A stretch of 64,000 bases of DNA from Mangrovibacterium diazotrophicum (lineage in GTDB: Bacteria > Bacteroidota > Bacteroidia > Bacteroidales > Prolixibacteraceae), in contig NZ_RAPN01000001.1 in NCBI RefSeq assembly GCF_003610535.1, positions 2,405,320 to 2,469,319 on the forward strand, read 5' to 3'. The notes below the pieces were generated by a model. The model searched no databases. It was not told where the DNA came from and saw nothing but the letters and a program-made list of their open reading frames with translations. The stretch's first letter is position 1. The number at the start of each line of letters is the position of its first letter. A program made the translations under genes and the position numbers. Shown in pieces: positions 61,308 to 64,000 of this stretch.

Positions 61308-62616
61308 TTTTCAGGTATTGCTCTACGTCGGAAAAACTGACGTCCCGTTTCTCAAAATAAAGTTTGGCGGCCGCTTTTTGTTCATCAGTAGCCCCCAAAG
61401 TATTCAAAATATTGCTCAGGTGCATTTTCATATGCCCCTGCTGGATGCCCGTTGTCACCAGAGCGCGCACGGCCGACCAATTTGACGCCAACCCCGCAAT
61501 GGCCAGGTATTGCATCAATTCTTCTGCTGACGGGTGCTCCAGAATCTGCATCGCCAGCTTCGCCATCGGGTGCAAGGCAGTAACTCCGCCCACGACACCA
61601 ACAGCCAGCGAAAGCTCCATCGAAAAGGTGAAAATCCCATCTTCAATTTTCGCCTCACTCAGCCCTGCATATTCTCCTTTCCGTGCAGCAAACGCGTGTC
61701 CACCAGCTTCAATCGCCCGAAAATCATTTCCGGTAGCCAATGCCAGTGCATCTACTCCGTTAAAGATTCCCTTATTGTGGGTCACTGCACGCGAAACATC
61801 GTTACGCGAAATGTGAACCGCCTGCACAAACTTTTCTGCAAAATTACGAGCTGCGTCCGCATCATTCGTCTCCGAAAGCTCCTCAACAGGACATTCTACC
61901 CAAACACGCACCCGGCTATCGGGAACGTAATTGGACAAAATGGCCATAATGATTTCGGCTCGCTGTTCTGCTTCCGACCAATCATTTTGAGCTGAAAGCC
62001 AGCCCTTCAAACTTTTACCAAATTGTTCCAGGCAAGAGTTGATGAAATTCGCTCCCATCGCATCGCGGGTTTCAAAAGCTACATCCAGCTGGTAGTAATC
62101 CGGTAAAATTTCGGGTAAATATTTCAGTTCGATTGTGCTGATTCCACCACCACGCTTCTCCATTTTTTGCGTAATCGGGGCAGCGTCTGCACGCAATCGT
62201 TTTTCAATTTCGTTGAAATGCGCTTTTATTTTCTCCGGATCGCCTTTCCAAGAAAAGTGCAATTGCCCTTTCTTCTCTGTCCCCAAAATCTCGGCATGAA
62301 AGCCGCCGCGTTTTGCCCAAAAGCCGGCAGCTTTTCCCAAAGCCGCAACCACCGAGCTTTCTTCGGTTACAAAAGGCAATACACGGTATTGCCCATTCAC
62401 TAAAAAGTTGGGAGCAACCGAAAAAGGAAAATGAAAATTGGAAAGATGATTCTCGCTCAAATCAGCAATCACTGCTTGTGCCTCCGGACTTTTCGATTCA
62501 AAATCAGCCAGAAAAGAGGCCGTATCAGTAGCCAGTCCCAATTGCTGAATCAGCCATTCGGTCTTCTGGTTTTTACTGAGTTTTGAGAATCCGGATATCG
62601 GTTTATTGTCCTTCAT
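61291..62616 (-). CDS. mvaA: Hydroxymethylglutaryl-CoA reductase, class II
   Basis: Reduces HMG-CoA to mevalonate, the committing step of the mevalonate pathway. 441 residues. Class II features: FVTEESSVVAALGKAAGFW, Glu in EESS, DAMGANFINSC, HNKGIFNGVDALALATGND, and the C-terminal catalytic His in GHMKMHLSNI. The frame opens at GTG 62622, but ATG 62616 is more likely. Start and stop overlap both neighbours (fni and the GHMP kinase), showing a tightly coupled operon. Confidence 0.95.
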   Translation of the reverse strand: MKDNKPISGFSKLSKNQKTEWLIQQLGLATDTASFLADFESKSPEAQAVIADLSENHLSNFHFPFSVAPNFLVNGQYRVLPFVTEESSVVAALGKAAGFWAKRGGFHAEILGTEKKGQLHFSWKGDPEKIKAHFNEIEKRLRADAAPITQKMEKRGGGISTIELKYLPEILPDYYQLDVAFETRDAMGANFINSCLEQFGKSLKGWLSAQNDWSEAEQRAEIIMAILSNYVPDSRVRVWVECPVEELSETNDADAARNFAEKFVQAVHISRNDVSRAVTHNKGIFNGVDALALATGNDFRAIEAGGHAFAARKGEYAGLSEAKIEDGIFTFSMELSLAVGVVGGVTALHPMAKLAMQILEHPSAEELMQYLAIAGLASNWSAVRALVTTGIQQGHMKMHLSNILNTLGATDEQKAAAKLYFEKRDVSFSDVEQYLKNDTGR

Positions 62617-63613
62617 ATGCACTGTTTACACGCAAATAAGCTTCAGCCATTCGATAGGCACTCAGCAAATTTTCGATATAAATCTTTAAATCCTTGTAAT
62701 CGCCGGTGGCATGTTTCAGCACCGCCGAGGCCATGCCAAAAACAGCAGGTAATTTACTCTTCGACACCAGGTAATAACCGTCGAGGTAGTTTTTCACACC
62801 ACCAGAGATTATCAGCGAACGGCAAGCGACTTCACTTTCGTCAACCAGGCTATTCACATCCTTCAGCATTTGCTCGGCAGTTTGGCCTACAAAAGCAAAA
62901 GGTTGATGCAGGGTTTGCAAAGCTTCGTCCTCACGCATCATTTCGAGCTTCGAAAAGTTGGTGCCACCGTAAGCCGCAAATTCAATCGCTTCAATCGGCA
63001 GTTTGAGCAACTCGCGCAGGCTCTCGCGGCCCATGCCCTGCCCGACTTCTTTCACAATCAACGGAACCTGAATCCGGCTCATCAACTGCTGAATCGTTTC
63101 CAGCGGAGGCTGTGTCAGATGATCGCCCTCGGGTTGAAACCATTCCTGCAACGGGTTCACGTGCACAATCAGTCCATCTGCGTTCAGGTTGCCAATCAAA
63201 TCGACAATCGCCTGCTCTTCCTTTTTAGCCAGCAACTGTTCGACCTGAGCAACGCCCAAATTCGCCCAAAACGGCTGATCGGGACCGATCAAATCGCGCA
63301 CATCAAAATCTTCCCAATAGGTTTTATCAAAAAGAATTTTGCGACACGAGCCCAGGCCCATCCCCAAACCAAACTCACGACATGCCTGAGCCAAATTTCG
63401 GTTGATATTTTTGGCGACACCCGTGCCTCCCGTCATGCTCGACACCCACAATGGGGCGCGCATTTGCTTTCCTAAAAATGAAAACGGGTGGGAATCTTTC
63501 TCCGGATGTGCTGCCAGTAAAGGCTCGTATATAAAACGTCGATCCTGTTCCGGAAAACCAGTCTGCGAATCGAAGGCCATCTGAATGTGCTCGAGTTTTC
63601 GGTCTTTTTCCAT
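62603..63613 (-). CDS. fni: Type 2 isopentenyl-diphosphate isomerase
   Basis: FMN/NADPH-dependent isomerase converting isopentenyl and dimethylallyl diphosphate. 336 residues, first gene in the mevalonate operon. Visible: substrate segment RKLEHIQMAF, flavin segment PLWVSSMTGGTGVAKNINRNLAQ, VHVNPLQEWFQPEGD, and the Gly-rich IEFAAYGGTNF and IISGGVKNYLDGYYL. Overlaps mvaA. Its promoter box is at 63637-63644. Confidence 0.95.
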   Translation of the reverse strand: MEKDRKLEHIQMAFDSQTGFPEQDRRFIYEPLLAAHPEKDSHPFSFLGKQMRAPLWVSSMTGGTGVAKNINRNLAQACREFGLGMGLGSCRKILFDKTYWEDFDVRDLIGPDQPFWANLGVAQVEQLLAKKEEQAIVDLIGNLNADGLIVHVNPLQEWFQPEGDHLTQPPLETIQQLMSRIQVPLIVKEVGQGMGRESLRELLKLPIEAIEFAAYGGTNFSKLEMMREDEALQTLHQPFAFVGQTAEQMLKDVNSLVDESEVACRSLIISGGVKNYLDGYYLVSKSKLPAVFGMASAVLKHATGDYKDLKIYIENLLSAYRMAEAYLRVNSAYEGQ

Positions 63614-63636
63614 TAGTCGCTATAAAAGGTAACAGG

Positions 63637-63644
63637 CAAATGTA
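63637..63644 (-). promoter_or_regulatory. Mevalonate operon -7 promoter box
   Basis: CAAATGTA on the plus strand reads TACATTTG on the minus strand, 24 bp upstream of the fni ATG. Confidence 0.55.
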
Positions 63645-63697
63645 AACAATGCATTTGCCTATTCCTTCTTATTCGTTTCAAATTATCGTCTGGATCC

Positions 63698-63763
63698 GTC
63701 ATCCCGAACTTGCTTCGGGATCGCCTGCTTGATGATCAGATCCCGAACCTAGTTCGGAATGAC
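63698..63763. repeat. Inverted pair of REP-like elements
   Basis: GTCATCCCGAACTTGC... at 63698-63722 and its imperfect reverse complement at 63739-63763 (25 nt each, 3 mismatches), separated by 16 bp. Each arm also contains an internal CCGAAC / GTTCGG or CTTCGG palindrome. The layout is that of a REPIN-type element. Confidence 0.7.
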
Positions 63764-63785
63764 TTTCGTTGCAAGCGTGACAATC

Positions 63786-64000
63786 CTATTCGTCTTTCAA
63801 TACTTCGCGCGAAATTACCATGCGCAACACCTCCGATGTTCCTTCGCCAATCGACAGCAAACGCTGATCGCGGAAGAAACGTTCAATCGGGAACTCGTCG
63901 TTGCGGAAGAATCCGGCACCACCGAAAATCTGCATCGCTTCGCTGGCTACATCGCTGGCCACCTGTGCACAATACAATTTCGCCATGGCCGCCTGTTTTC
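63786..64000 (-). CDS. Acyl-CoA dehydrogenase, C-terminal part
   Basis: The frame is open to the window edge, so only about the last 70 residues are present. AMAKLYCAQVASDVASEAMQIFGGAGFFRNDEFPIERFFRD and IGEGTSEVLRMVISREVL are the usual C-terminal helices of acyl-CoA dehydrogenases, including the QIFGGAG flavin/tetramer region. Catalyses alpha,beta-desaturation of acyl-CoA in fatty-acid or amino-acid breakdown. The rest lies beyond 64000. Confidence 0.93.
   Translation of the reverse strand, partial: KQAAMAKLYCAQVASDVASEAMQIFGGAGFFRNDEFPIERFFRDQRLLSIGEGTSEVLRMVISREVLKDE

Noticed and set aside
63698-63763. Terminator of the acyl-CoA dehydrogenase or mevalonate region
   Set aside because: The inverted arms lack a T run and lie upstream of fni and downstream of the dehydrogenase with symmetric arms; a REP-type element fits better.

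Overview
The window is a chromosomal stretch of a Bacteroidota bacterium, most likely a marine or sediment anaerobe or facultative anaerobe near the Marinilabiliales/Prolixibacteraceae. The signs are type IX secretion (T9SS) sorting tails on large surface proteins, hybrid histidine kinases ending in an AraC domain, a TonB-linked outer-membrane receptor, a FeoA-FeoB fusion, DUF3109, DUF4105/Lnb and RicT-type proteins, and repeated use of the Bacteroidota -7 promoter box TAnnTTTG. Shine-Dalgarno sites are mostly absent. The placement is an inference from gene content; there is no rRNA in the window.

Layout. 1-5.5 kb: two paralogous membrane hybrid histidine kinase/AraC regulators around a small acidic ORF, then a lipoprotein. 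5.5-12.4 kb: DUF3109, phosphoglycerate mutase gpmI, and an iron operon (OprB-like porin, FeoAB fusion, Cys-rich FeoB partner). 12.4-23.4 kb: S9 peptidase, small wHTH-like protein, glutathione-type pair (ATP-grasp + plant-type GshA), heterodimeric ABC exporter, GT39 glycosyltransferase. 23.6-31.8 kb: an AT-rich T9SS protein, two tRNA-Phe units, M16 protease with O-methyltransferase, an [FeFe]-hydrogenase-like protein, two small ORFs. 32-38 kb: aldo/keto reductases, a PRISE-like enone reductase and DoxX, opposite an AraC regulator. 38.4-50.1 kb: a 12-repeat T9SS adhesin with a beta-barrel partner, a Nudix-membrane fusion, thioesterase, hydrolase, lipoprotein, TonB-type receptor.

50.1-52.1 kb is the most unusual part: eight tandem copies of a unit that reads, on the minus strand, as a complete small-RNA gene. 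Each has a TAnnTTTG promoter, a body of about 60-65 nt and a strong intrinsic terminator. In every copy the terminator stem is better paired on the minus strand, where A.C or C.A mismatches of the plus strand become G.U pairs. The RNA body is antisense to a sequence that looks like the 5' leader and start codon of a secreted-protein mRNA. This points to a multicopy regulatory RNA family that may act on translation starts elsewhere in the genome.

52.1-64 kb: a Gly-Leu-Gly tRNA operon, mutS, DUF4105, DUF1761, ricT, and a compact mevalonate operon (fni, mvaA, an unassigned GHMP kinase, mvaD, mevalonate kinase-like), then the end of an acyl-CoA dehydrogenase gene. Two-component sensing, iron uptake, thiol metabolism, fermentative hydrogen-related redox and isoprenoid synthesis are the main coherent functions.
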